NCBI RefSeq assembly: GCF_900009135.1
Contig: NZ_LT797688.1
Span: forward strand, 44,003 to 108,002
Length of the DNA stretch: 64,000 bases
DNA from: Planktothrix sp. PCC 11201
GTDB taxonomy: Bacteria > Cyanobacteriota > Cyanobacteriia > Cyanobacteriales > Microcoleaceae
Direction: 5' to 3'
The notes under the pieces were generated by a model, which did no database searches, was not told where the DNA came from, and saw nothing but the letters and a program-made list of their open reading frames with translations. This document shows, one piece after another, positions 25,872-35,361 of this stretch (the first letter of the stretch is position 1; every line of letters begins with the position of its first letter). The translations under genes were made by a program, and so were the position numbers.

Positions 25872-27491
25872 TTAAATTGCCACAACAACAGTAACCGGAG
25901 TTTCTTGCTGTTTCAGTAATAAACCATATTCTAATCCTTCCACAACAGCTTGATAGGAGGCATCAATAATATTAGTAGAAACTCCCACGGTTGTCCAACG
26001 TTGCTGACCGTTACTGGACTCAACTAAAACCCGAGTTTTTGCCGATGTTCCCGAACCTCCATCGAGAATTCTAACTTTATAATCTCGCAGTTGAAATTCG
26101 GCAATCATGGGATAAAAATTAACTAAAGCTTTTCTTAAAGCCGCATCTAAAGCCGATACGGGGCCATTTCCCTCGGCAGCTTCTAAAATATCTTGACCAT
26201 TAACTGCTACTTTCACTGTGGCTAAAGCATGGCAAACTTCATCACTAGATTTATCACAATGGACTTGAAATCCTTTGAGGGTAAAAAAGGCTTTGCGGGT
26301 TCCTAATGCTTCTCGCATTAATAAATCAAAACTTGCTTCCGCCGCTTCAAATTGATAACCCTGATTTTCTAAATTCTTCAGTTGTTGTAAAATTTTACGA
26401 CTGGCGGGATTATTCCGATCTAAATCAATGCCAAAGGTTCTGGCTTTAGCTAAAATATTACTTAAACCCGCTTGATCGGAAACCACAATTCGCCTTTGAT
26501 TTCCAATAGTTTCCGGGGGTATATGTTCATAGGTTAGGGGATTTTTTTGTACCGCAGAAACATGAATTCCGCCCTTATGGGAAAAGGCAGATAATCCCAC
26601 AAAAGGTGCGTGATCATCCGGGGCTAAATTTGCGACTTCACTGACAAATCGACTCACTTCGGTTAGTCTTTTAATCTGTTCATCTTGAATACAATTATAG
26701 TCTAATTTTAACTGAAAATTGGGAATTAAGGTACAAAGATTGGCATTTCCACAACGTTCTCCATAGCCATTGATGGTTCCTTGTACCATCGTGACTCCTT
26801 CTAATACGGCGGCGATCGCATTCCCAATAGCGGTTCCCGAATCATTATGACTATGAATCCCAAATTGCAGGGGAAAAGGCGTTTCTAAGTTTTTTGTGGC
26901 TTGAATTGCATCCCGGACAATTTGAGTCACTTCATGGGGTAAAGTTCCGCCATTGGTATCACAAAAAACCAACCATTCCGCCCCCGCTTGCGCCGCCGTC
27001 ATTAAAGTTTGTAAGGCATAATCAGGATTATTTTTATAGCCATCAAACCAGTGTTCCGCATCATAAATTACCCGTCTTCCCTGACTTCTGAAAAACTGAA
27101 TGGTATCGGCAATCATCGCCAGGTTTTCTGTTAGAGTAGTTTGCAATCCTTCGATAACGTGCAAATCCCAGGATTTTCCAAATAACGTGATCCAACGTGT
27201 TCCCGCCGATAAAATCGCTTTTAAATTATCATCTTCTGCCGCATTACTATTCGGTCGTCGGGTCGAACAAAATGCCACGACTTCCGAATTAACTAAGGGT
27301 TGTTCTTGCAACTTCCAAAAAAACTGCACATCTTTAGGATTTGCCCCCGGCCATCCTCCTTCAATAAAAGGGATTCCTAAACTATCCAACTGACGCGCAA
27401 TTCGCAATTTATCATCAAGAGATAGGGATAATCCTTCCCGTTGGGCGCCGTCTCTTAATGTGGTATCATATATCCAAAGTGGATGAGTCAT
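25872..27491 (-). CDS. cimA: (R)-citramalate synthase CimA
   Basis: 539 residues, the usual length for the long CimA type. It has a LeuA-like TIM barrel with DTTLRDGAQREG at the start, the metal-binding HSHND motif (FGIHSHNDSGTA), and a C-terminal allosteric domain (VRILDGGSGTSAKTRVLVES). It condenses pyruvate and acetyl-CoA to citramalate, giving 2-oxobutyrate for isoleucine without threonine deaminase. The following ilvB uses that product. Start and length favour CimA over 2-isopropylmalate synthase. Confidence 0.92.
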   Translation of the reverse strand: MTHPLWIYDTTLRDGAQREGLSLSLDDKLRIARQLDSLGIPFIEGGWPGANPKDVQFFWKLQEQPLVNSEVVAFCSTRRPNSNAAEDDNLKAILSAGTRWITLFGKSWDLHVIEGLQTTLTENLAMIADTIQFFRSQGRRVIYDAEHWFDGYKNNPDYALQTLMTAAQAGAEWLVFCDTNGGTLPHEVTQIVRDAIQATKNLETPFPLQFGIHSHNDSGTAIGNAIAAVLEGVTMVQGTINGYGERCGNANLCTLIPNFQLKLDYNCIQDEQIKRLTEVSRFVSEVANLAPDDHAPFVGLSAFSHKGGIHVSAVQKNPLTYEHIPPETIGNQRRIVVSDQAGLSNILAKARTFGIDLDRNNPASRKILQQLKNLENQGYQFEAAEASFDLLMREALGTRKAFFTLKGFQVHCDKSSDEVCHALATVKVAVNGQDILEAAEGNGPVSALDAALRKALVNFYPMIAEFQLRDYKVRILDGGSGTSAKTRVLVESSNGQQRWTTVGVSTNIIDASYQAVVEGLEYGLLLKQQETPVTVVVAI

Positions 27492-27725
27492 GGCTGATAG
27501 GATTTATCGTTAACAATTAATTTAATTCACAGTGCCACAAATATCAGTATTTCGTCATATTTTAGCGTTAGGGTTTGTTGCCTTGACCCCTATGGGCTTG
27601 TAATCATCCGTCCCAGCTAATTTTTTATTTTTCACTCCCATTCTACTTTTAAATCTCTCTTTTTGGGCTTGAAAAAAAGTAACAATTCAGTTAAGAATTA
27701 TTGCATCACTTTTATTAAGGGAAAC

Positions 27726-28058
27726 ATGGTACAAATTCAAGCTCAAGGGAAAACGATCACTTGCGATCGCGGTGCCAATCTCCGTAAAGTTTTATTAGAG
27801 AATGGAATTGATCTCTACAATGGTCAAGCCTCCCTGATTAACTGTCACGGGTTTGGGACTTGTGGGACTTGTTGCGTGGAAATTGAAGGGGAAGTTTCCG
27901 AACCCCAATGGAAAGAGAAAACCCGGCTTTCCCTTCCTCCCCATTCCTCTGGTAGCACCCGCCGTTTAGCCTGTCAGGTTCAAGTTTTGGGGGATATCAA
28001 AGTTAAAAAATATAATGGTTTCTGGGGTCAGGGTTCCCAGGGAGTGTGGAATCCATAA
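27726..28058 (+). CDS. 2Fe-2S ferredoxin-like protein
   Basis: 110 residues from the ATG at 27726, chosen for its AAGGGA ribosome site; an upstream in-frame start at 27663 adds an unconserved stretch. The beta-grasp ferredoxin fold has Cys ligands in NCHGFGTCGTCCVEIEG and the distal RLACQV. It is probably an electron carrier. The loop differs from PetF, and the C-terminus ends in an aromatic/Gly tail (YNGFWGQGSQGVW). The partner is not known. Confidence 0.85.
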   Translation: MVQIQAQGKTITCDRGANLRKVLLENGIDLYNGQASLINCHGFGTCGTCCVEIEGEVSEPQWKEKTRLSLPPHSSGSTRRLACQVQVLGDIKVKKYNGFWGQGSQGVWNP

Positions 28059-28099
28059 ACAGATTAGAAAAAGATTATCTTTTTCCAGACAGATAGAAA

Positions 28100-28172
28100 T
28101 GGCTCAGGCGGGATTTGAACCTGCGACCTTGGGCTTATGAGTCCCCTGCTCTAACCACTGAGCTACTGAGCC
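28100..28172 (-). tRNA. tRNA with anticodon CAU (elongator Met or Ile2)
   Basis: A full 73-base cloverleaf on the minus strand: acceptor GGCTCAG/CTGAGCC, D-arm AGCTCAGTGGTTAGAGC, anticodon loop CTCATAA, and T-arm with GGTTCAAATCC. The 3' CCA is not encoded. CAU could be elongator methionine or lysidine-modified isoleucine; I favour Met, but the identity elements were not tested. Confidence 0.93.
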
Positions 28173-28245
28173 TTATTTGATTCACAGTTTACTAGGTTAA
28201 CACAACCCTTTCCCAAAGATCAACCCCCTGTTTAAAGTTTTTTCA

Positions 28246-28283
28246 GGGGGCAAGGGACAGGGGGAGTAGGGGGAGCAGGAGGT
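28246..28283. repeat. G-rich low-complexity repeat
   Basis: Iterated GGGGGAGTAGGGGGAGCAGG words, the reverse-complement family of the sequence at 1-35. It lies between the tRNA and the LysM/M23 gene. Confidence 0.6.
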
Positions 28284-28353
28284 TGATATGCGCACTTAGT
28301 ATCCAAGCCTCAATACCTCAACCTCAGCACCTCAAACTCAACACCTGAACAGC

Positions 28354-30510
28354 CTAATAATTTTGGGATACCGTAGAACTTTCTGGAGGTAAGAGAGCGA
28401 TCGGGTTGACTGCACCTTGGCCACTAGGATGGACTTCAAAGTGTAAATGGGGCCCCGTACTGCGACCGGTGGTTCCCATTTCCGAGATTTGATCTCCCTG
28501 AGCCACTTTTTGGCCTTCGCTGACCAGGATGCGATCGTTATGGGCGTAAACCGTTAAACTGCCGTCGGGATGTTCAATTTCGACTAAATTGCCATAGCCG
28601 CCATCATTCCATCCCGCATAGCTAACCACCCCGGGGGCGGCTGCCACAACTGGGGTTCCAATCGGCCCAGCAATATCAATTCCACTGTGCATCCGTCCCC
28701 AACGCCAGCCATAACCAGAGCTTAGGACACCCGATGATGGCCAAATATAGCCATTAAAGCGCATAGACCCACTCGGTAAATAAACGTCTGGCCCCGAGAG
28801 CGGGGGTAACTGCGGGGAAACCATCTGACCCAAAGCCGGGTTGCTTAAAGGATCATAGGCCTTAGAACCAACGGGGGCAGTAGCCACTACCGAACCTCTG
28901 GATGCAGGTTGGAGTTGAGCGACCGGAGACGTCACGCCATTGGGAGATAATTGAGCTAACTGTTCTGAAGCCAAGTTCTGTGCGGCTTGACCAGCCTTTT
29001 CAGGAGCATAGGCTTGAGGATTAAACTCAGGATTAATCAGTTTTTGACGATGTGCGGAAGCCGCTCTCTTAGAGGTCAAAACTTCAGCCTTGGGCTGTTC
29101 ATTTTTTTCTAGGGATACGCTGGTCAACTGATAGCCACTCTGAACCTTATACTCCTCGCGCAGTCGTTCTACCTCAGATCTCAGGCGGTCGCTGTACAAT
29201 TTGTTGACGGCTTCTGATTTGCTAACGGAAACCTCTTGAACCGCCACCTGTTCGGACAAGGAAGAAAATTTTGCATCAACCGGAATCGCTACGGCTGCGG
29301 CTGCTACCGGAGCAGAGGAATCGACCGCACTCATGGCACGGTTCGCCAGTTGGTTCAGGGAGAGTTGATTTAAAGTGCTATGGGTGGGAATCGAACTCAG
29401 ATCAGTAATATCTTCCCCTGGAAGATCGGCAACTACTGAATCAGCACTTCTAAATTCCGAGGGAAGAACTGCCGGAAGCACCGCTTGAGGTAATCTCCCT
29501 CCTAAAAGGCCCAAGTCTGTTGTTGTAGCAGCTTGTTGTGGAGAGGGGGCAGCATCTGGACGAATCTGGGGGTCTTGCCATGGATTCGTTGCAACAGAGG
29601 ACAGATTGCTAGAAAAACTACTCGCCAGTTGCTTAGGGATTTTTAGACTCTGATTAACACTCAGAACATTAGGATCAGTTAGCTGATTCGCCTTAATAAT
29701 GGCATCTACAGAAACATTATGTAGTTTAGCAATTCCAGCTAAGGTATCACCCGAACCCACTTGATAAACTTCCGAAACGGTTGGGTACCGTTCATCATTC
29801 GGAATCACAAATGCTCCAGATGCCCCTTGGGAGAGAGTATCTAAAGAATTAAAATGAACTGAGTTAGAAACCCTATTGGTTGGCTCCCACTGCTGATTAG
29901 GGCGGGTTGGAGAGCCTGAACTATCCACCGATGGATGTAGGATTTCCTGAGTTGCCGAGGGTTCAACCCCAGAAGGAGGAATCTGCTGATTGAATCCGGG
30001 GATGGATTCCGGCAGGGTAGCTGATTCAGGTAACGATTCCGAGTTAACACTCGGCCGAGACCCTGGTGTAGAAAGTGCTTCTACGCTAGTCTTATCCGGT
30101 TTTTTTAACCCTAAATCCCTAGATTGACTCCGGTTATTTGTCGCTTTCTCATCTGTATTCAGACTGGAAAGGCTTCGCAATAGAGATGGCTGCCAATCGG
30201 GTTGGGATACTTGTCCCCCAGAGGTGGGATTTTCCACCGTCGGAGCCGATGCTGCCATCGGTGCAGGTGACTGCATCGCCGGATTGGACTCAGGATTGGA
30301 TAACTCCGTTGCCATGACCCGATCATTCGTTTTGGGCATAAGGATGCCCGAAGCGACGGCCAAACCGAGAAATGCGACAGAGGTATAAACCTTATGACTG
30401 CCAGAGTATGCGACCTGCTGTTTGGTCTGGCCTGTTGCAGTCTGATCTAAATTGGAATCTAAATTAGGCATAACAACAGGTTGATCATGATTTGGAACTG
30501 TTCCTTTCAA
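28354..30510 (-). CDS. LysM and M23-peptidase (NlpD-like) envelope protein
   Basis: 718 residues. One membrane helix lies near residues 45-60 (YTSVAFLGLAVASGILMP), followed by long low-complexity Ser/Pro/Gln-rich linkers. A LysM domain sits around residues 245-290 (YQVGSGDTLAGIAKLHNVSV), and a C-terminal M23 domain covers about 590-715 (HSGIDIAGPIGTPV, HPDGSLTVYAHN, GPHLHFEV). The zinc ligands HxxxD and HLH are present, so it may be an active endopeptidase or an amidase activator. It acts on periplasmic peptidoglycan, probably in cell separation. The 547-base gap upstream has hairpins but no riboswitch that I could confirm. Confidence 0.9.
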   Translation of the reverse strand: MKGTVPNHDQPVVMPNLDSNLDQTATGQTKQQVAYSGSHKVYTSVAFLGLAVASGILMPKTNDRVMATELSNPESNPAMQSPAPMAASAPTVENPTSGGQVSQPDWQPSLLRSLSSLNTDEKATNNRSQSRDLGLKKPDKTSVEALSTPGSRPSVNSESLPESATLPESIPGFNQQIPPSGVEPSATQEILHPSVDSSGSPTRPNQQWEPTNRVSNSVHFNSLDTLSQGASGAFVIPNDERYPTVSEVYQVGSGDTLAGIAKLHNVSVDAIIKANQLTDPNVLSVNQSLKIPKQLASSFSSNLSSVATNPWQDPQIRPDAAPSPQQAATTTDLGLLGGRLPQAVLPAVLPSEFRSADSVVADLPGEDITDLSSIPTHSTLNQLSLNQLANRAMSAVDSSAPVAAAAVAIPVDAKFSSLSEQVAVQEVSVSKSEAVNKLYSDRLRSEVERLREEYKVQSGYQLTSVSLEKNEQPKAEVLTSKRAASAHRQKLINPEFNPQAYAPEKAGQAAQNLASEQLAQLSPNGVTSPVAQLQPASRGSVVATAPVGSKAYDPLSNPALGQMVSPQLPPLSGPDVYLPSGSMRFNGYIWPSSGVLSSGYGWRWGRMHSGIDIAGPIGTPVVAAAPGVVSYAGWNDGGYGNLVEIEHPDGSLTVYAHNDRILVSEGQKVAQGDQISEMGTTGRSTGPHLHFEVHPSGQGAVNPIALLPPESSTVSQNY

Positions 30511-30651
30511 AGAACGACCTCCTATGGAGAAGCGTGCTGACTGTCCTCGAACCGCTCAAGAACCTCATATCAGTGAAATTAATCACATTAATTATTGACT
30601 GAAATCACTGAAGATAATCTTGATTAAGTCAGATTACCTTGATTTTTCAAT

Positions 30652-30670
30652 TTCGGCAACAAAAGCCGAA
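30652..30670. promoter_or_regulatory. Hairpin in the leader region of the LysM/M23 gene
   Basis: TTCGGC (30652-30657) and GCCGAA (30665-30670) with a 7-base loop, about 140 bases before the start codon of the minus-strand gene. It may be part of a structured 5' leader. A c-di-AMP (ydaO) riboswitch was considered, but the conserved core was not found. Confidence 0.35.
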
Positions 30671-30746
30671 GTTTAGATCGAAATACGAACCCTGAAAACT
30701 AAGGACAGATAAACAATAACCCTTGAGGGTCGAGGATATTTAAAAT

Positions 30747-30917
30747 ATGAGTGAATTCTGTTACCAGAGTTCAGATGAGAATTTACACCAGTTCCTACCA
30801 GAAATACAACACCTGATCTGGGGCTGTGAATTTCTGGGGATCGGTGGGGAAGATGGATCAAAATCAACAAATAAGACCCTTAAATCAAAGCCAGTCAATG
30901 GTTCTGGCTTTTTTTGA
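30747..30917 (+). CDS. Possible small ORF, 56 residues
   Basis: ATG at 30747 with GAGGA about 10 bases upstream; the protein begins MSEFCYQSSDENLHQF and has an amphipathic middle (LPEIQHLIWGCEFLGIGG). The frame ends inside a strong terminator hairpin with a T-run (30888-30915). The pairing of a ribosome site, a frame and a terminator suggests a small expressed unit, either a peptide or a small RNA. No homologue is recognised, so the confidence is low. Confidence 0.3.
   Translation: MSEFCYQSSDENLHQFLPEIQHLIWGCEFLGIGGEDGSKSTNKTLKSKPVNGSGFF
30888..30915 (+). terminator. Rho-independent terminator in the 30.5-31.0 kb gap
   Basis: AAGCCAG-N9-CTGGCTT followed by TTTTT. It is oriented for plus-strand transcripts although no annotated plus-strand gene precedes it for more than 2 kb, so an unannotated short transcript is likely upstream. 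Confidence 0.7.
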
Positions 30918-31057
30918 AACAGGAAAAAACACCCCGTTTAGATGAATAAAATCTATCACTGTCGGGGGACAATTGAATCCGGTCATTTATAAAAAAAAGT
31001 TATCAGATTAGGGTGATTTTGGGGATTAACACAATATCAGGGTTTGAGGGATGGACT

Positions 31058-31519
31058 TTACCCCAAATAACCGAGTTGGCGGCGTGCCTCAAATAAACTG
31101 GCGGCAACACTCACGGAGAGATTCAAACTTCTGACTCCGGCTTCAGCCATGGGAATATATATCGTTGCGGTGCAAGTCTCCAATACATCGGGGGAAAGTC
31201 CGGTGGTTTCACTGCCAAAAAGCAACCAGTCGGAATCTTGAAACTGGAACTGGACATAGTTAGAAGCCCCTTTGGTACTAAACCCGAGCAAACGGCCACC
31301 CCGTTGTTGATGATGGGTTTGAAAGCTGGAGAAATCGGAGTGCTGGGTGAGTTTAACGTAGGGCCAATAATCTAATCCGGCTCGTTTGAGGTAGCGATCG
31401 CTAATTTCAAATCCTAATGGCCCAACTAAATGTAATTCGGTACAGGTTGCCGCACAGGTACGGGCGATATTTCCGGTATTGGGCGGGATTTGTGGCTGAA
31501 CTAAGACAACGTGGGGCAT
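31058..31519 (-). CDS. trmL: tRNA (cytidine/uridine-34-2'-O)-methyltransferase TrmL
   Basis: 153 residues, the standard TrmL length. SPOUT-class motifs are present: PQIPPNTGNIARTCAA near the N-terminus, LLFGSETTGLS in the middle, and a C-terminal trefoil-knot segment RSLNLSVSVAASLFEARRQLG. It methylates the wobble ribose of tRNA-Leu isoacceptors using SAM. A single gene, apparently with no operon partner. Confidence 0.93.
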   Translation of the reverse strand: MPHVVLVQPQIPPNTGNIARTCAATCTELHLVGPLGFEISDRYLKRAGLDYWPYVKLTQHSDFSSFQTHHQQRGGRLLGFSTKGASNYVQFQFQDSDWLLFGSETTGLSPDVLETCTATIYIPMAEAGVRSLNLSVSVAASLFEARRQLGYLG

Positions 31520-31654
31520 GAGGTAATTAGACCAGGAAACAAGGGCTTTTGGGTCGGATCAACCCGGTGGATGAGTAATAAATCTATAGTTTTTCTTTAT
31601 ACTTTGTAAAGAAATTTATCGATAAGATATTCTCATCTAATAATGGGCCGATTT

Positions 31655-32806
31655 TCAGGCTATCAGGGGTTGACAAATTTGATCTTCAAACTCTTTTTCC
31701 TGGGTTGCCATCCCCTGAATGGCCTGTTGAATAATAAAGCGAGGATCGTGGCCCTGTTCCGATAGCCGTAACCACTGTTGGGCGGTAGACCCTTCTCGCA
31801 GGAGCTTTTTCACCGGAGACAGAAAGCAACTAAACCCGTGTTTTTTGGCAATGGGCCAAACTTCTTCATAGAGTTGCTCAATCCAATCTCTAGCGGAAAT
31901 CGTGCTGCCGTCTTTCCAATGCCGCAGTTGGGCGTCCAAACTCTGGTGCGCCGCTAGAATTTCATTTTGATCTGAAATTTCGACTAAATCCTGGGCCCGG
32001 CTATTTTCCGGGAGTTGACTCCGTTGCAACGGATCAAGGTCAGGATTCTCTAACATTTGCCAAATCCGAGCTTCTAATAACGCTGTGATCGCTAACAGGG
32101 CGATGGGGTTGACCATCAAATCACAAATTCTCAGTTCTAAACGGTTTAAATTATAGGGACGGCGATCGCCATTGGGTCGTACCGATGACCACAGGTGACG
32201 AACATTCTGCATGGTTTTTTGTTGGAGTTGGGTTTCTGTCCAGTCGATAAAATGGCGATGGCTTTCAAACAAGGGGACAAAAGCCGGGGTTTTGGGGAAT
32301 AAATGCCAACGGGTGGAATGATATCCGGTAACTTTGCCACCCAAAAAGGGAGAGGAAGCACTCATCGCTAAATATAAGGGAGCTTCCAGCCGCACCAAAC
32401 GAATGGCCCGCATTAACTGTTCGGGGTCAGCGATACCCACATTAATATGAATACTAGCCGTGACTACATCCGTACCGTAGGTTTGTTCAATATAATCATG
32501 ATAGGGATTTTGCGGATCGGAGCGATAAAATTTCTCCGTACCGCCGAGGGCTAGGGTGCTTCCGGGGATGATGGTATAGTCGCCCAACTGTTGTAAATAT
32601 TTTCGGAGTTCCCGTCGGGGTCGAACTAAGGCACACAATAACCGCTCATAATTACACAGGGGGGCGGTTGTGTACTCAACATTGCGACTATCGGGTTCGC
32701 GGACGAATCCCTCTAAATCGGCTACAATTTTATCGGATAGTCCCACCACGTCACCTTGGGGAGTTCCGGTATACATTTCTACTTCAAAACCTTTGGATAA
32801 AAGCAT
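31655..32806 (-). CDS. gshA: Glutamate-cysteine ligase, cyanobacterial type
   Basis: 383 residues from the ATG at 32806, the usual length and start (MLLSKGFEVEMYTG) for cyanobacterial GshA; a longer frame begins at 32845. Conserved blocks include GFEVEMYTGTPQG, NVEYTTAP, TASIHINVG, YHSTRWHLFP and RPYNLNRLELRICD. It catalyses the first step of glutathione synthesis, joining Glu and Cys with ATP in the cytosol. gshB is not nearby, but a gamma-glutamyltransferase gene lies about 3 kb away. Confidence 0.9.
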   Translation of the reverse strand: MLLSKGFEVEMYTGTPQGDVVGLSDKIVADLEGFVREPDSRNVEYTTAPLCNYERLLCALVRPRRELRKYLQQLGDYTIIPGSTLALGGTEKFYRSDPQNPYHDYIEQTYGTDVVTASIHINVGIADPEQLMRAIRLVRLEAPLYLAMSASSPFLGGKVTGYHSTRWHLFPKTPAFVPLFESHRHFIDWTETQLQQKTMQNVRHLWSSVRPNGDRRPYNLNRLELRICDLMVNPIALLAITALLEARIWQMLENPDLDPLQRSQLPENSRAQDLVEISDQNEILAAHQSLDAQLRHWKDGSTISARDWIEQLYEEVWPIAKKHGFSCFLSPVKKLLREGSTAQQWLRLSEQGHDPRFIIQQAIQGMATQEKEFEDQICQPLIA

Positions 32807-32979
32807 ATTACAGTTATCAGTAATCAGTAGTAGGGGCGGGTTCATCGAGATTTAGGTGATTAACAAAAATATCACAAAACCCGCCCGTACAAGTTATCAG
32901 GGTAAGAGTTATTAGGAAAGAGTTGATCAACTGTTTGCTAATAATTGGATCTAGGTTATTAGAAAATAATTCCTATTCT

Positions 32980-33804
32980 CTATCCTATCATGGATTCTGA
33001 ACCCCAAGGAAAAATGCTATCGGGTTCATTAGAGTTAAAAATATAGTCATAATCAAAATCGAAGGCTCGACTATGACGAGTGAGGGAGAATCCACAAGCA
33101 ATCACTTGTCCAGTGGTAAAGGTTGCCATCACTAACTCAATTAATTTCCTCAATTTTATTTCGGGTTTCTGTACATAAAAATCTCGTTTTGCGAAAAATA
33201 CCCGCTCATCTTTAGGAACAATAATTCCATTCACTTTATGGGCGTGTTGAATCGGTTTGAGATAATTTTTAATAAAATAATCTTGATTAGTTTGTAGGCG
33301 GGAGAGTCGTTCATGTTGTACCCAACTCATTTGAAATAGGAGTTTAATCATTTCAAATCCGATGATATAATTAAAAACATTATCTTTGTCTTTTGGGCTT
33401 AATGCTAATTTTAAAGCGGACTCTAAATATTGACTGGGTTGGCATCGAGCATCCTGGGCGGAATGAATATAGAATTGTCTAATATACTCCCGCAAAACCG
33501 ATTCATTTAAGGGGGCTTTTATTTGAAAACCACTAAGATATTGTTTGACTCTTTGCAGGGTATCAATATCTTCTAGCATCTTAGCTATTAAACCATCGGC
33601 GGTATATTCATCTAAAAATTCCGCTTGTTTTTCGGGGGAAGATGCACACAGAATATAGCACAGAGAGAGAACATAACGGCGTTGATTCCAAGGTAAACTT
33701 TCTGCCCACTGTTGCACTTCTAGGGGGAGTTTGTCAAACATCAAGTTATGTTTCATCAACCCAAAAACATCTATATCTGCTTCATCGTTGAATTCAATAT
33801 TCAT
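32980..33804 (-). CDS. Conserved cyanobacterial protein of unknown function
   Basis: 274 residues, mainly alpha-helical, with LPLEVQQWAESLPWNQRRYVLSLC, a repeated use of (Y/F)IRQFYIHSAQDAR and a C-terminal aromatic-rich part (FDFDYDYIF). I know similar proteins as widespread in cyanobacteria, sometimes labelled as cobyrinic acid synthase without good reason: there is no P-loop or amidase triad here. A regulatory role is possible. No signal peptide or membrane segment. Confidence 0.65.
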   Translation of the reverse strand: MNIEFNDEADIDVFGLMKHNLMFDKLPLEVQQWAESLPWNQRRYVLSLCYILCASSPEKQAEFLDEYTADGLIAKMLEDIDTLQRVKQYLSGFQIKAPLNESVLREYIRQFYIHSAQDARCQPSQYLESALKLALSPKDKDNVFNYIIGFEMIKLLFQMSWVQHERLSRLQTNQDYFIKNYLKPIQHAHKVNGIIVPKDERVFFAKRDFYVQKPEIKLRKLIELVMATFTTGQVIACGFSLTRHSRAFDFDYDYIFNSNEPDSIFPWGSESMIG

Positions 33805-34195
33805 GATCTGATCCCCTTCGGCACACTGAATAAATTTTACCTGATTTTAAAGGATTTGAGGGGTTTTTGTTTGTTTGCGACTCAATTTTATTGAGATACT
33901 CAAGAGTTTATACGGTGGGGGTATCCTAGCCCGAAACCTGTCTATAATCTTGAAAACGTTTAAGATTTACCCTAGGGGTTTGGTCTTCAAACCCAACCTT
34001 AAATATAGCAAGTCTAAATGGATTGTACCAACCCATGATCAAGATGATTAATTCTAAAAATAGGGCGAGATTTCTCTGTCAGGGCGAGATTTCTCTGTCA
34101 GGGCGAGTAGACCTCGCCCCTACTTTTTTGATTTTCAAACTATTGATACAACTGATTTAGACTTGCTATAGTGTGAGAATATCGAACCTCTAAAA
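33805..34195. repeat. Gap with direct repeat AGGGCGAGATTTCTCTGTC
   Basis: The 19-base unit is present twice in a row (34062-34080 and 34081-34099) and a third partial copy (AGGGCGAG) merges into GGGCGAG-TAGAC-CTCGCCC, a small hairpin. No gene is seen in the 391 bases. Confidence 0.6.
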
Positions 34196-34654
34196 TTAAA
34201 TAGCTTTCATCTCGTTTAATTCTGCTCTAATTTTATCTAAACTGTTATCATAATTAATGTTGTTCTGTTCTTCTTCATTAGATATTATTTCATCAGGAGC
34301 AAATTCTAATTCAGTATTCACTGTTTTTTGTTCATAATATGTATCTGTTATAAATCTAATTTTACCTGAAATCCACTGCCCAGAATTTAACTGGAGTAAC
34401 TGACAGTCCATTCCTTGAAACGGAAATACTAATCTAGTTTGCTGGAAGTTCAGTTCTATTGATTTATCTGTTATTTTTAATTTTGGGCGACATAATACAT
34501 CAGCTAAAAATACTTTGTAATCTTGATTATGTTGAAAAAGTTTAGTTTTCATATTCTCAGTCATCAACTCTTTCAACCTCGATACTGTAAATGTATCCTT
34601 ACCCAACATTACAATATCGTTATCCTGTTCCAACTTAATAAACGATTCCGTCAT
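34196..34654 (-). CDS. Small protein of unknown function
   Basis: 152 residues from the ATG at 34654 with AAGGA upstream. An in-frame extension back to 34831 is encoded by the palindromic repeat and is not believed. The sequence is polar, with many Asn, Glu and Lys and a Gln/Phe-rich middle (NFQQTRLVFPFQGMDCQLLQL). No domain is recognised. Confidence 0.6.
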   Translation of the reverse strand: MTESFIKLEQDNDIVMLGKDTFTVSRLKELMTENMKTKLFQHNQDYKVFLADVLCRPKLKITDKSIELNFQQTRLVFPFQGMDCQLLQLNSGQWISGKIRFITDTYYEQKTVNTELEFAPDEIISNEEEQNNINYDNSLDKIRAELNEMKAI

Positions 34655-34732
34655 TGATTTAATCCTTGAAATTATTATAGATATCCTATATTTTAATGTA
34701 AGTAGGTATCTATAATTAATCTTAAAAAAATC

Positions 34733-34832
34733 GTTGTTGGGCTTTAGCCCTTCTGGATGCGCTGAAGCGCAACAACATAAAAGGTTTCGTTGTTGGGCTT
34801 TAGCCCTTCTGGATGCGCTGAAGCGCAACAAC
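34733..34832. repeat. Two direct copies of a 44-base palindromic repeat
   Basis: GTTGTTGGGCTTTAGCCCTT...GAAGCGCAACAAC appears at 34733-34776 and 34789-34832, separated by 12 bases. Each copy holds a GGGCTTTAGCCC hairpin. The same words (GTTGTTGGGCTTTAGCCC) recur around 45357-45490. Dispersed intergenic family. Confidence 0.8.
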
Positions 34833-34834
34833 GG

Positions 34835-35317
34835 TTAGTTTGTGCCTGATTGTAATAATTTTAAAATCTCGGCTTGAATTCGTTGTCTAAAACGGGGATC
34901 ATTTTGTTGATGACGGGTCATATCATTGAACTGAGAAATTGTTAATCCTTTTGATTCAATCATGCGTTTGGCTTGGTCACAGTAACTCACTGCTAATTGA
35001 GGTGCATTCCCCGGTAAGGCATTAAAACTGGTCGGTTGATCACAAATAATTCGGGGAACATCTCCAACAATTTTTTTAATTTCATTGGCTACTTCATGAC
35101 GTCGGGATTCTAACGCTAAGGCTGCCCGGGCATAATTTTTAATCGTTTCTTCACTATAGTTAAAACTATCTTGAGCCTGGGCGGGCGAACCCCAACTGAA
35201 GGAGGGAAAGGCTTGGGATGGCGTTTGACTCCATCCAATAAAACTACCACAACCGGATAGAATCGCAACGGTTAAGGATTTCGATAGAATTTGACGAAAT
35301 AGTAATGTAGTTTTCAT
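34835..35317 (-). CDS. DUF4168-containing exported protein (copy 1)
   Basis: 160 residues with a signal peptide (LTVAILSGCGSFIGWSQTPSQA). The DUF4168 core is YSEETIKNYARAALALESRRHEVANEIK...YCDQAKRMIESKGLTISQFNDMTRHQQNDPRFRQRIQAEI. It is clearly paralogous to the next gene. Periplasmic, function unknown. Spacing to copy 2 is 44 bases. Confidence 0.85.
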   Translation of the reverse strand: MKTTLLFRQILSKSLTVAILSGCGSFIGWSQTPSQAFPSFSWGSPAQAQDSFNYSEETIKNYARAALALESRRHEVANEIKKIVGDVPRIICDQPTSFNALPGNAPQLAVSYCDQAKRMIESKGLTISQFNDMTRHQQNDPRFRQRIQAEILKLLQSGTN

Positions 35318-35361
35318 AGCAGGTTCATCATATATAGAGTTAAATTTGAGAAAATCTTAGA

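Noticed and set aside
30511-30700. c-di-AMP riboswitch before the LysM/M23 gene
   Set aside because: Considered because such peptidases can be controlled in this way, but the conserved core sequence was not found.
32980-33804. Cobyrinic acid diamide synthase
   Set aside because: No P-loop or glutamine amidotransferase triad in the sequence.
34655-34831. N-terminal extension of the 152-residue protein
   Set aside because: Encoded by two palindromic repeats; a better start with AAGGA exists at 34654.
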